DNA of 64,000 bases, taken from contig NC_087387.1 of assembly GCF_963675165.1 (NCBI RefSeq), positions 6,744,683-6,808,682 on the forward strand, given 5' to 3'. How positions within the stretch are numbered: position 1 is the stretch's first letter; every line of letters begins with the position of its first letter. Shown piece after piece: positions 32,052-42,288 of the stretch. Source of the stretch: Halichondria panicea (Eukaryota; Porifera; Demospongiae; Suberitida; Halichondriidae). Below the pieces are notes generated by a model that saw only the letters and a list, made by a program, of their open reading frames with translations, did no database searches and had not been told where the DNA came from. Made by a program: the position numbers and the translations under genes.

Positions 32052-33431
32052 ATGGCTAGTATCTGCTTGGTATTACTCACTATTGTCTTAGTTGGACATA
32101 TACTCGCGGACGGGCAAGGTAAGTTTTTCAGTAATAGATAAAGTAATTTAATGCTCTGCATGTGATTGTGCAGTGTGTAATAATGGAGCTGTACAGCTAG
32201 TAAGATATGGTAGTTTCAATGAAGAGTATGTCCAGTACTGCCACAATGGAAAATGGCATTCCCTGTGTGCTGGTAGTGGAAGCTGGACGAGAGTGGAGGC
32301 CAACGTTGTGTGTAGACAAATGGGACTCAGCGGCCAAGGTATGCTAGTTTTGCATTTCATCATACATGTGACCTTGAATTTCAGGAGCCAAGAAAGGAGG
32401 AAGTGATACACCAAGAGCTAGTCAACCCTACTTTATGTTTGGTGACATATCCTGTGCTGGAGGGGAAAGCAGCATAGGAGAGTGCAGAATTCATACCAGT
32501 AGTACATGTAGTTATAATAGAGAAGGATGGGTAAAATGTCAACTAGGTAAGAGGATTAACTTTTGTGTATCAAAGTTGATACTGAGTGCTACTACAGCTG
32601 ATTGCACTAATGGAACAGTAAGGCTGGTGGGTGGTACCACTAACAGAGAGGGACGAGTGGACTTCTGTATACAGGGACATTGGGCATCCATCTGTTACAA
32701 TGAAGATCTAGAGCTGGCAGGCACCTTTTGCAAAATGTTAGGATTTCCAATCGAAGGTAATAATGCACACGATTATTATTAAGATGGATGAAATCTACGT
32801 ATATGTACATTATATATACAGAGGTAATGGCGCAAAGTACTAATTCTTCTATTGATCCAAAAGTTGATTGTACAGTGACAAATGATGGTACAAAACTGAG
32901 CTGCAAAGACTCAGTGCAGATGCCTACAAGAGGCCTGGCAAGCTTAGTCATCAAGTGTCAAACTCACAACTATGCTGTACAGAATACAACCAGTGCACTA
33001 GGAGCAGCGATTGGACTTCTCGTACTACTAGAAGTAGGGACAGTTATTGCGTGGGTGGCTTGTACTGTCACAAGGAAAAGGCTCTCAAGCTCACCAAAAC
33101 AAAGGTATTCAATTTTACTATACACAAGTTGCTAACTTTGTCTTAAATTATCAGAGTTCTAACACAAGTGAATGAGAGCTACACTGACACAGCTCTAATA
33201 GAAGAACCAAGCTACAGTTCACTAGGTCCTAACTACAATACTGGGACCACAAGCGATAAAGGAATTGGAGGCTATGATGTCATTGATCACAACAAACAGA
33301 AACCGAAACCATCCAACCCACCACCAGTGAAGGTTGAGGCCAGTAAGAGTGAAGATGAGTTCTACAATGCAGAAGAGCATATGTACGCAGCTGTCAATAA
33401 GGAGAAAAAGAATAATGTTGGAGGAGAATAA
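32052..33431 (+). CDS. S15: SRCR transmembrane receptor with tail B, intact
   Basis: Exons are 32052-32118, 32174-32338, 32385-32546, 32598-32756, 32822-33104 and 33155-33431, with phases 1,1,1,1,2. The signal peptide is MASICLVLLTIVLVGHILAD. SRCR1 includes CNNGAVQLVRYGSFNEEYVQ, SRVEANVVC-like TRVEANVVCRQMG, YFMFGDISCAGGESSIGEC. SRCR2 includes CTNGTVRLVGGTTNREGRVD, CKMLGFP and CTVTNDGTKLSC. The stalk is short. The helix AIGLLVLLEVGTVIAWVACT again has a buried Glu. Tail B: PSYSSLGPNYNTG (the second motif is weakened, V to G), GGYDVI, SNPPPVKV, EFYNAEEHMYAAV. Same proposed role as S11. It is the most downstream complete gene of the tandem row. Confidence 0.88.
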
Positions 33432-34134
33432 ACTTTGCAACAACAGTTATAGCTATGGTGTGTAGAGACACATTCATCATACAGACATCTTAATTTAGTA
33501 GCTATGGTTCATACAACCTTGTGCATGCATAATTATCATAACACTGATTGTACAGTAATCACAATACACAGTAAAACCACACGCAGTCATAAATGTCAAA
33601 ACAGTCAAAGAATACACTGGTAGAACATGTTATTGTGTTTTCAGGGACTGACAATAAACAAACGTATCATTTGCTGTGTACAGAATAAGTTCCATTGGCT
33701 ATGCAGTCACTGTACTCAAGAACTCATTGTAAAACGCTTTCTATCAGTTAAAAAATATGAACTGCTGTGGAGTGATAGGTCTGTGTTAATGGAGTGTGCA
33801 GGGGATCTATACCAGGACCAATATGCGCTTACCTATAATAGTGCCTAGGAACTGAATTCCAAGAACATCATTTGGACTGTATATACATTTTATACGTTGA
33901 TTGAGAATCCAGAATTAACCAATAAGATTTATTTAGACACACATTACATTACTCCAACCACAACTCACATTACATCAATGTACCAATTACTGAGACACAT
34001 GATAAAGTATTCAATGGTAATTAACTATACTAGATTTACTAAAGACTGATTACAAACACACACAAATTACAAGGTCTCTACGAGTCACATGATGCAGTAT
34101 AAAATATAATACACAAAATTAATGTTCAGTTTTC
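33432..34134. other. Spacer after S15
   Basis: No gene is supported. GGGACTGACAATAAACAAAC and TTCCATTGGCTATGCAGTCA repeat the flank at 41.6 kb, and GGAACTGAATTCCAAGAA with the following stretch repeats 41.98 and 46.3 kb. Confidence 0.5.
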
Positions 34135-34486
34135 TCAATGCTTGAGTGTGGAGTGCTCCTCTTCACACAGCCACACCTTGCTGTCCGTTTTGCTTGACAT
34201 TGGCACTTCGTAGTTACTAGCTTCACTGTACATACTGTCACAGCCTGCCCCCTCCACACCCTCGCACCTTCCACTCTCCACTACATAGTACTTTTGTTCC
34301 TTGTCTATAGGATTAAGCTGATTTGAGCAACGATTAGTGTTCTAATCGCATTCCAGTATTGAGTAGGTGTGGTCTTGTTTATTGCCATTGGGAACTTGTT
34401 GGTAGGTGGGTCCACTGGAGCTGTATGCATTGTGTAGTTCCATGCTTGTATCGTATACTGGGTTGTTCAGTTGTCGTTGAATTGTT
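34135..34486 (-). pseudogene. Orphan tail A exon
   Basis: Minus strand. It is almost complete: QRQLNNPVYDTSM, YSSSGPTYQQV, DHTYSILECD, then TAG for the CAG seen in S8, then CSNQLNPIDKEQKYYVVE, NYEVPM and EEEHSTLKH, where the last tyrosine is changed to histidine. No upstream receptor exons exist on this strand. The adjacent 34.5-kb sequence is the upstream region of a three-SRCR gene, so this is a rearrangement fragment. Confidence 0.75.
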
Positions 34487-34519
34487 ATAGTTTATCGCCA
34501 CTTATATACAAACAGTGAC

Positions 34520-34917
34520 CTTAACAGCTAGTGAAACCTGAAACAGGAAGTTCCATAATAGTTAAGGCGACACTTTTATCATTACGAAGCCAGAGCCCAG
34601 AGGTTGGGAGGTAGACAAAATTAATTGTGCCAATGCTACATACAGCCAGGCACCCACAAACACAGCCAAAGCTGATCTGTCTCCACCGGTGAGGGAAGAA
34701 ATCAGTATGAGAGAAGAGGAGTTCTTCATTGCCGAGGATCACACCTACGCAGTAAAAAAAAAGAAAGGCAAAACAGCCGCAAAAGAATGAAGACACCAAG
34801 ACGGAACAGAGACCAATTACAATGAGCTATCCTACAGCTTTTGTATCAAGCAGCAACGAGGCTCTGATCACAGACACTGAATCAAATGGACCAAATCTTA
34901 GCGTCAGAGATGAATAA
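34520..34917 (+). pseudogene. Fusion of an S7-like promoter piece with a C-type tail exon
   Basis: The left part holds ACCTGAAACAGGAAGTTCC (upstream element of S7, S18 and S22). From about 34,630 tail C follows: ATYSQAPTNTAKADLSPPV, REEEFFIAEDHTYAV, then a poly-A/lysine stretch and a stop, with the Ser/Thr/Glu end continuing out of frame to 34,917. No helix or ectodomain. Confidence 0.6.
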
Positions 34918-35064
34918 TAAACCGTATTTTGAGAACTATACTAACTATTATCTACAGTCAGCACACATACAATACAGATATGCGTATACACACATGCACA
35001 CTTTGTTATCAGAGTTATGCCCTCAGGGAACGAGAGAGGATATGACTTAAAGTAAACAAACATG

Positions 35065-35190
35065 CAGGCTAACCATTACCATAAAGGGAAATAAGAAACC
35101 TTGTGTCTACAAGGCTATCAATGCCTAGTCAGTTTAGAAAGATGTTTATTTGTGTGGGTGGGTGGGTGGGTGGGTTGACTAAGACAACAA
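35065..35190 (+). promoter_or_regulatory. Conserved B-gene upstream block before S16
   Basis: CAGGCTAACCATTACCATAA, AACCTTGTGTCTACAAGGC, TGCCTAGTCAGTTTAGAAAG, a (GTGG) run and CTAAGACAACAAAAGAC, about 65 bases before the ATG. GCCCTCAGGGAAC precedes it at 35,019. Confidence 0.5.
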
Positions 35191-35255
35191 AAGACTATGC
35201 ATTAGCCTTTGCACAGTACCTAACAAATCTGCTATGGAGAATATATTATATAGTC

Positions 35256-36543
35256 ATGGCTAGTATCTGCTTGGTATTGCTCACTATTGTTATAGTTATA
35301 CACACACTCGCGGACGGGCAAGGTAAGCTAGTGCTTCAGCATAATACTTTAATGATCTGTATATGTTTTTGCAGTGTGCAAAAATGGAACTGTACGGCTA
35401 GTAAGATATGGTAGTTTCAATGAAGAGTATGTCCAGTACTGCCATGATGGAGAGTGGCATTCCCTGTGTGCTGGTGGTGGAACATGGTCAAGAGTGGAGG
35501 CCAATGTTGTGTGTAGACAACTGGGACTCAGCGGCCAAAGTATGGGATATAAATTATACATGTCATTGAATTATAATTACAATCACCAGGAGCCAAGAAA
35601 GGAGGTGATACAACACCAACAGCTAATCCACCCTACTTTATGTTTGGTGACACATCCTGTGCTGGAGGGGAAAGTAACATAGGAGAGTGCAGAATTCATA
35701 CCAATAGTACATGTAGTGATAGAGCAGGATGGGTAAAATGTCAACCAGGTAAGAGCATTCATTTTTGCATATCAAAGCTGATGCTGAGTTGCTATACAGC
35801 TAATTGCACTGATGGAACAGTGAGACTGGTGGGTGGTTTCACTAACAGAGAGGGACGAGTGGACTTCTGTACACAGGGACATTGGGCATCCATCTGTTAC
35901 AATGAAGTGCTGGCAGACACCGTTTGCAATATGTTAGGATTTCCAATGCAGGGTAATAATGCACAACACTATATTTAAGATGAACTTTAAATGTACGAAT
36001 GTTTATACAGGAGCAATGGCGAAAAGTACTACTTCTTCTATTGACCCAAAAGTTGATTACAGTGACAGATGATGGCACCACCCTGAACTGTGGAGACACT
36101 ATACAACTGCCACCTATACGTGATGTAGGAAGCTTAGTCATCACATGCCAAACTTTCAGCCATGCTGTACATACTCTAGCAGTACTAGGAGCAGTGATTG
36201 GGCTTCTTGTACTACTAGAAGTAGGGACAGTTATTGCGTGGGTGGTTTGTACTGTCACAAAGAAAATGCACTCAAGTTCAACAAAACAAAGGTATTAAAT
36301 TACATGCATGGCATGTGCTAGAATTGTTTCCTCTGTTACAGAATTCTAACAAAAGTGAATGAGAGTTACAATGGGACATTCCTAAAACAACCGAACGTCA
36401 GCTCACAAGATCCTAACTACGATACTGTGACCACAAGTGATGAAGCAGTTGGTGACTATGATGTCATTGATAATATCAAGCCCAAGCCGAGAGCACTCCA
36501 GATATCCAACCCACCACCAGTGACGGTGGAAGCCAGTAATTAA
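35256..36543 (+). pseudogene. S16: B-type SRCR receptor with two-base deletion in the stalk exon
   Basis: The signal is MASICLVLLTIVIVIHTLAD. SRCR1 (CKNGTVRLVRYGSFNEEYVQ, SRVEANVVCRQLGLSGQ, FGDTSCAGGESNIGEC) and the first half of SRCR2 (LVGGFTNREGRVDFC) are open. In exon 5 near 36,055 GATTGTACAGTG of the paralogues reads GATTACAGTG, giving TGA within SRCR2. After it the frame is open: DDGTTLNCGDTIQ, helix VIGLLVLLEVGTVIAWVVCT and tail B-short (NYDTV, GDYDVI, SNPPPVTVEASN). One lesion only; error, allele or recent loss cannot be told apart here. Confidence 0.72.
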
Positions 36544-37134
36544 GGAAAGAGAGGACTTTTTCAGAGTAACGGTCACTAGTGTGCAGACACGCATAATACA
36601 TGAATACATCATTACAACCTATATATAAATTATAACACTGATTGTATAATAATTTGTTCAATAGTACAAAATTACGGCAGCTGAATACTATATGGCTGTT
36701 TTGGCCATGTGGATCAAAACATATTCCCTCAAGAAAGAATTGCGTAAGCATATACAACAATCAGGCAGCATTGCCATGTGTGTATAGTATACATTCTATT
36801 GGCTCTGCATGAATGCAGTTGCTGTATTCAAAGATTCATTGTCTGTCCACAAAGGATGAAATTACAAATGCTGATGTTCGTCCCTCTAATGGATCTAGTG
36901 ATGACTATAGTCCTATCTGTTCATGTGCATGTATATACTCGCTGAAAATTTTACGAGTTTAAATTACTTCGGTATCCTGTATTTTATGTGCTAATTGTCA
37001 TTATGGTTATCCATGGAACCAAGAGAGTAGAACTCTTGCCATCACACAAACAATGTTCAGAACACTCTGCAGTGCAACACACAGTACACACACCAAACAA
37101 TGTATTATATAGGGGTGTGATATAAAGTAAACAA
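36544..37134. other. Spacer between S16 and S17
   Basis: No gene is seen. About 36,780-36,910 resembles 10.0-10.1 kb inverted (TTCAAAGATTCATTGTCTGT, GGATCTAGTGATGACTA). About 36,995-37,060 is an empty site for the element found at 9739 and 29485. Confidence 0.5.
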
Positions 37135-37250
37135 ATAGAAACCTTGTATCTACAAAGGCTTCACTTTCATAACGCCTACTCAGTTCACACAACTGTTGTG
37201 TTTGTGGGTGAACTATGACAACGAAAGACTGGCAAATACAACACATGAAC
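37135..37250 (+). promoter_or_regulatory. Conserved B-gene upstream block before S17
   Basis: AACCTTGTATCTACAAAGGC, TTCACTTTCATAACGCC, CTCAGTTCACACAACTGTTG, TTTGTGGGTGAACTATGACA and ACATGAACG, about 90 bases before the ATG. Confidence 0.5.
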
Positions 37251-37337
37251 GTATTACCCAAACTAAGTCACAACAAGTGTAAGCATTTGCAGTACTCATT
37301 AGATTTGCTTGCATGCACAAGTGTATGGAGAATAGTC

Positions 37338-37695
37338 ATGGCTAGATCTAGTATCTGCTTGGTATTACTCACTATTGTCCTAGTTAGACAAATACTCGCC
37401 GACGAGAAAAGTAAGTGCTTCAGTAATAATTATTTATTATAATAATATGATTTTGCAGTGTGTAATAATGGAACTGTAAAGCTATTTGTGGCAGGAGCTT
37501 TACTTCTGAATGAAAAGTATGTCCAGTACTGCCACAATGGAGAATGGCATTGGCTGTGTGCTGGTGGTGGAAGCTGGACAAGAGTGGAGGCCAATGTTGT
37601 GTGCAGACAACTGGGACTCAGCGGCCAAGGTACGTTACAATTTTGCTCGTTAATGAATTAGCTATCACAATCTTATATCAGGAGCCAATAAAGGG
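37338..37695 (+). pseudogene. S17: N-terminal fragment of a B-type gene, cut by inversion breakpoint
   Basis: Exon 1 (MARSSICLVLLTIVLVRQIL) and exon 2 (CNNGTVKLFVAGALLLNEKY, VVCRQLGLSGQG) are open. Exon 3 starts GGAGCCAATAAAGG as in S10, then at about 37,696 the sequence switches to a minus-strand SRCR exon of S18 (ATTGATACTACACACTGTAC). Everything downstream of the first SRCR half is missing. Confidence 0.85.
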
Positions 37696-38817
37696 ATTGA
37701 TACTACACACTGTACCCCAGCGACCACCCACACACACCTCCACTCGTCCCTCTCTAGTCGTGGATCCACCCACCAGTCTTGTGGTTCCGTTAGTGCAATC
37801 TTGTCAGTGCATGAATGAATTACATACAAGCAGTTTGGTAATAAATTCACCTTTAATACAAGTCACTGCACCATATGTTTTATCGTCTCCTGTACAGGAC
37901 AATCTGGGGCAGGAGTCTCGACTGGTTCTGCTACATTCTAACAGGCTTCTTTCAACTCCATTACATACAGGATGACTGAAATGAGGTGATGTTGGTGGAG
38001 ATGAACAGACTGCACCTCTTGTAGCTCCTGTATACATCACATCAAAATGTATGCGACATGCTTAGTAAATAGCTTATACCTCTTTCAGAATAACCTATAG
38101 TTGTCGACAAATTACGTGCGGGACAGCAATGGATGATTTTGCTGTTAACCAATTAACGGCACACAATGTTTTCCACTCTCCATTGTCACAAAACTGCACT
38201 ACCCCTTTTACTGAGTCATCCATTTCAAGTGGTTGGTCTCTGAATCGAACATCACCATCGGAACAACCTGTATAAAGATACAGCTTTCCTCATAAATTAT
38301 TTAGAGCGATGTGATAGTATAATTATATGTAATGTTATTACCACATGTAAATCCAGCTATGTGGTTGGTAGATGATGATGAAGTGACAGGACGTCCATTA
38401 ATAAAGCACTCAGTTAGGTTCTGCTCATTCGCATTGCAGGCTGGCAACGTTACACAACTTGTAGAGTTTACTGATACCTCCATGACTTGAGCTCCTGTAT
38501 TCACAGTTTCAACTATACCTGTCTAGAACAATTATTGTATACGTATACCTTGAAAATCCATACCATTCTGCTTACAAGCCAGTTTTGCATGAGTGATAGT
38601 CCAGCCAGAATAACATACGCTGGTCCATTTGAACCCCGATGATGAAGACTGACAAATACTGACTGAGCTATCAGGATTCAACTCGAGCTCACCAGCGACA
38701 GTGCAAGTATCTATAATTATTAAGATACACGTGAAATACAAACAAATTCCATTCACCTTGTCCAGTCCCTTGTGTTATGAATGCAGCCACTAACACAAAG
38801 ATTAGCATACTAGCCAT
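37696..38817 (-). pseudogene. S18: 3'-truncated three-SRCR receptor gene
   Basis: Minus strand. It starts MASMLIFVLVAAFITQGTGQ. SRCR1 is open (FKWTSVCYSGWTITHAKLAC keeps the Trp lost in S7; then CVTLPACNANEQNLTECF). SRCR2's first half has CAACTATAGGTTAT at 38094-38100 where S7 has CAACTAGGTTAT, an added TA that stops the frame. The second half (SLLECSRTSRDSCPRLSC) and the first half of SRCR3 (LVGGSTTREGRVEVCVGGRW) follow, then the breakpoint with S17. No helix and no tail. It is an inverted copy of S7. Confidence 0.85.
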
Positions 38818-39388
38818 TGTAGAACATGCATCTAACTTGCAACTAAATAGCTAAATATTGCTCAACCACAAATATCCCCCCCCCCCGCAAATCAACAGAG
38901 ACTGATTAATTAACATAATTAATGTGTTAGCAACTTATAGTTTACATAGCCACTTATTATATCAACAATGACCTAACAGTGAAACCTGATAACAGGAATT
39001 TCCGTATAGCTATACAAATACAATTAAAATTGCTGGTGATGGTGTGATGGTAGCACTCGGTCTAATGGTTTCTTCACACAAATCTAAGTCTTGTTCACTT
39101 ATTTGCTACATCCTGGCATACTTCAAAAAGAGTAACGCTATAAATCCATATATGTAAACATGTTGCAAAGAATTCCAACAATACATGCATAATATAACTT
39201 TCTTGATTCTACTAGTTGACCATAAAAAATAGTATTTTCAGAAGACGATCGAGTGATACAGTTTCATTCTGTGTTGCTATTGACTACTGATTGGTAGACT
39301 TGTTATGTTTATTGCAAGTTCTATAGCCATAATTATGTTATAATGAAAACAGTCCTTGAATTGTATCGTGTTGGACTGACAGTTATTT
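38818..39388 (-). promoter_or_regulatory. Upstream region of S18, mirror of the S7 upstream region
   Basis: A C-run at 38,878-38,887 mirrors the G-run before S7. ACCTGATAACAGGAATTTCC at 38,986-39,005 is the counterpart of the ETS-like element, here with one change in the core. No ORF. Confidence 0.4.
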
Positions 39389-39634
39389 TTGAGCATGTTA
39401 CAGTTTCAGTACATGTATTCATTTGAGGATATAAATGTGCGCAGCCTTATAATTATTATTGAGCAGTGTCGAGTCACAGTGGATATTTGTACATTCACAG
39501 GCTCGACTAACCATCATGCCAGCACTATTACAGCGGCATTGGGAGCAGTTATTGGTGTTCTAGTGGTCCTTCAAATAATCACTCTGATTGGTTGTGGTGT
39601 TGTTGCTAGGAGGAGAAACACTAATGGCAGCTAA
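39389..39634 (+). pseudogene. C-type stalk and transmembrane relic (best-preserved copy)
   Basis: The open stretch includes CTFTGSTNHHASTITAALG, AVIGVLVVLQIITLIGCGVV, then ARRRNTNGS and a stop. The helix is related to the B-type helix but has Gln where B has Glu. No SRCR exons and no tail C follow; the next block is the S19 promoter. Isolated fragment. Confidence 0.6.
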
Positions 39635-39779
39635 TGTGTAAATCAGTTATTGCCCACCTTTTAGTTTATTGCTATAATAATGCATGCAGTTCCACAGGCA
39701 GAGGAACAAATCGTACGTTCTTCGAGGCGTGATAGAACATTGCCTAGTATATACTGTCCAGCTCAAATGGAGAATAAAA

Positions 39780-39890
39780 AACCTTGTGTCTACAAGGCAT
39801 TCACTTTCATTCAATACCTACTCAGTTTAGAGAACTGTTGTGTTTGTGGGTGACTATGACAACAAAAGACGGACAAATGCAATACATGAA
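39780..39890 (+). promoter_or_regulatory. Conserved B-gene upstream block before S19
   Basis: AACCTTGTGTCTACAAGGC, TTCACTTTCATTCAATACC, CTCAGTTTAGAGAACTGTTG, ATGACAACAAAAGACGGACA and ACATGAAAG, about 125 bases before the start. Confidence 0.55.
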
Positions 39891-40012
39891 AGTAATTATT
39901 ACTACTAAATTAACAACTTGCAGCATTATATAGCTTGTGCACAGTACATGTAGACTATACTTAAAAATTACTGCTTACATGCACAAGAGTATAATTATAG
40001 CTTGAATTAGTC

Positions 40013-41365
40013 ATGCGAATATTATCTCAGCACTACTAGGTCTAGTCGCTATTGCTTTAGTTGGACAACTCTCTGCAATAGCACAAAGTGAGTACATTCA
40101 CTATATATAATATAGAGACTGATATACAGAAACATGGCATGCAGGCTGTAATAGTGAACATGTTCAACTGTCACTTAACACAACGGACAATAGAAGCTAC
40201 GTTCAGTACTGCATTGATAGTACTTGGAGGACTCTGTGTACTAGATCGTGGTCGCGTGTTGAAGCGAATGTTGTATGCAGACAGCTAGGCTACAGTGACC
40301 AAGGTATGCTACAGAGCACACTATACCGTAATATAATTATTATTTCAGGAGCCATAAAAGAGGTGACTGACTTTGGGGATATTCATATGGGAAAGTTCTT
40401 CATGTTCAATCAATCTTGTGCTGGTGGGGAGAATACATTAGCAGAGTGTAAGCCAACAACAACATTGGAACACTGTCGCCGTTTTTATATGCGTGAAAAC
40501 AACAGACAAGGATACATTCCAGGTAACGTGATTTCTACTAAACCTAAACTATATTATTATTATAGCTAACTGTACTGATGAATCCCTAAGACTGGTGGGT
40601 GGATCCAACATAAAACAAGGACGAGTGGAGGTGTGTCAGAACAAGCGATGGGGTACAATGTGCTACAACCAAGCACTAGCTGGACATGTTTGCTCTCAGC
40701 TAGGATTTCCAAGCCAAGGTAAGAAACTTATATTCACAGCAAATCAAAGCAATTTTTGTAGGAGCAGCAGCGATGGAAATGAATACAACTGGCCCACAAA
40801 TTAACTGTAACATCGACACCAACAATAGGTTGAGCTGTAGGAACATCACTGACAGTGGGTTATGTCCTCGAGGTTTAGCCGTTGAGTGTCCATCGTTCAG
40901 TGATACAATAGCTACCAGTGCACTAGGAGCAGTGATTGCATTTCTTGTATTACTGGAAGTAGGGACAGTTATTGCGTGGGTGGCTTGTACTGTCACAAGG
41001 AAAAGGAACTCAAGTCCAACAAAACCAAGGTATTCAATTTGCTAAATTTGCCCTATTAAAAAAGCAAAAAATTATCCCGTAACATGCAGAATTCTATTAC
41101 AAGGGAATGAGAGCTGCACTGACACAACTATATAGAACCGAGCTACAGTTCACTAGGTCCTAACTACAATACTGTGACTACAAGCGATGAAGGAATTGGA
41201 GAATATGATGTCATTGATCACAAAAAACAGAAACTGAAACCAGCCAACCCACCACCAGTGAAGATTGAGGCCAGTAAAAGTGATGATGAGTTCTTCAATA
41301 CAGAGGTTCATATGTACACATGCAGCCGTCAATAAGGAGAAAAGGAATAATGTTGGAGGAGAATG
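40013..41365 (+). pseudogene. S19: B-type SRCR receptor, start and tail damaged
   Basis: The start reads ATGCGAATATTATC where S4 has ATGGCGAATATTATC. The missing G puts the signal peptide out of frame. SRCR1 is fully open here (CNSEHVQLS, YVQYCIDSTWRTLC, SRVEANVVCRQLGYSDQG), as are FFMFNQSCAGGENTLAEC, SRCR2 and the helix VIAFLVLLEVGTVIAWVACT. In the tail, ACAACTATATAGAACC gives a stop before SYSSL, and ATGTACACATGCAGCC has extra bases against ATGTACGCAGCC. It is the inverted copy of S4 and S6 and shows which of their lesions are private. Confidence 0.8.
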
Positions 41366-42288
41366 AACCTTGCAACTACAGTTATATACATAGCTATAGT
41401 GTGTAGAGACACACTTGCAGTCTGTCATCATACAAAGTACTTACATGATTAATGCATAAACCTTTGTGTATGCATCATAACACTGATTGTACAACAGTAA
41501 TCACAATTCACAGTTGAATCATGAGGTAAAAACAATCAAAGAATGAATACTGGGTCTTCTTGAAAGTTATCTCTAGGGCTGTTGAGCAACTGTTAGAATA
41601 ATGTTATTGTGTTTTCAGGGACTGACACTAAACAAACGTATCACTTGCTGTGTACAGAATGAGTTCCATTGGCTATGCAGTCACTGTACTCAAGAACTTA
41701 TTGTAAAAAAGATGAAATTACAACTGCTGATGGCTATAATAATTATAGGGATGACACAGTTGTACAAAATCCAAAAGCTCGATTACATTTTGCTACCATT
41801 GTATATGTATCCATGGTGATGTCCGTATATATATGTAGAGTGGACCAGAGGACTAGGTAGCTGCCTGGAGTGTTTCAGGTCCATGATGTTAATGGAATGC
41901 GGAGAAGGGCATGCAGGAGATCAGGTGATCTACCAGGGCTAATATACCTGTGTACGTGTGTGCTAACCTCATAGTGTCTAGGAACTGAATTCCAAGAAAA
42001 CCATTTAGACTGTACATTTTATATGTTGATTGAGAATCAGAACCAATCAGATTTATTTGGACACACATTACATCACCTGAACCACAACTCACATTAGTAG
42101 TTACCTCACATCCTTGAGACTGTGATAAAGTATAATCAAAGGAGAGAATAGAAATTCTGAGTCACTAATATCTAACTAAAACACTGATTTTACTAATGAA
42201 CAAACAGACACACACAAATTGCAAGGTCTCTATAAGACAGTCACATGATGCAGTATAAAATATAATACATGCACAATATTCAGTTTTC
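41366..42288. other. Spacer between convergent S19 and S20
   Basis: No gene is supported. It mirrors 5674-6565 in inverse orientation (TATGTTGATTGAGAATCAGA, CTGAAACACTCCAGGCAG complement) and shares GGACTGACACTAAACAAACG with 33.6 and 46.05 kb. Confidence 0.6.
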
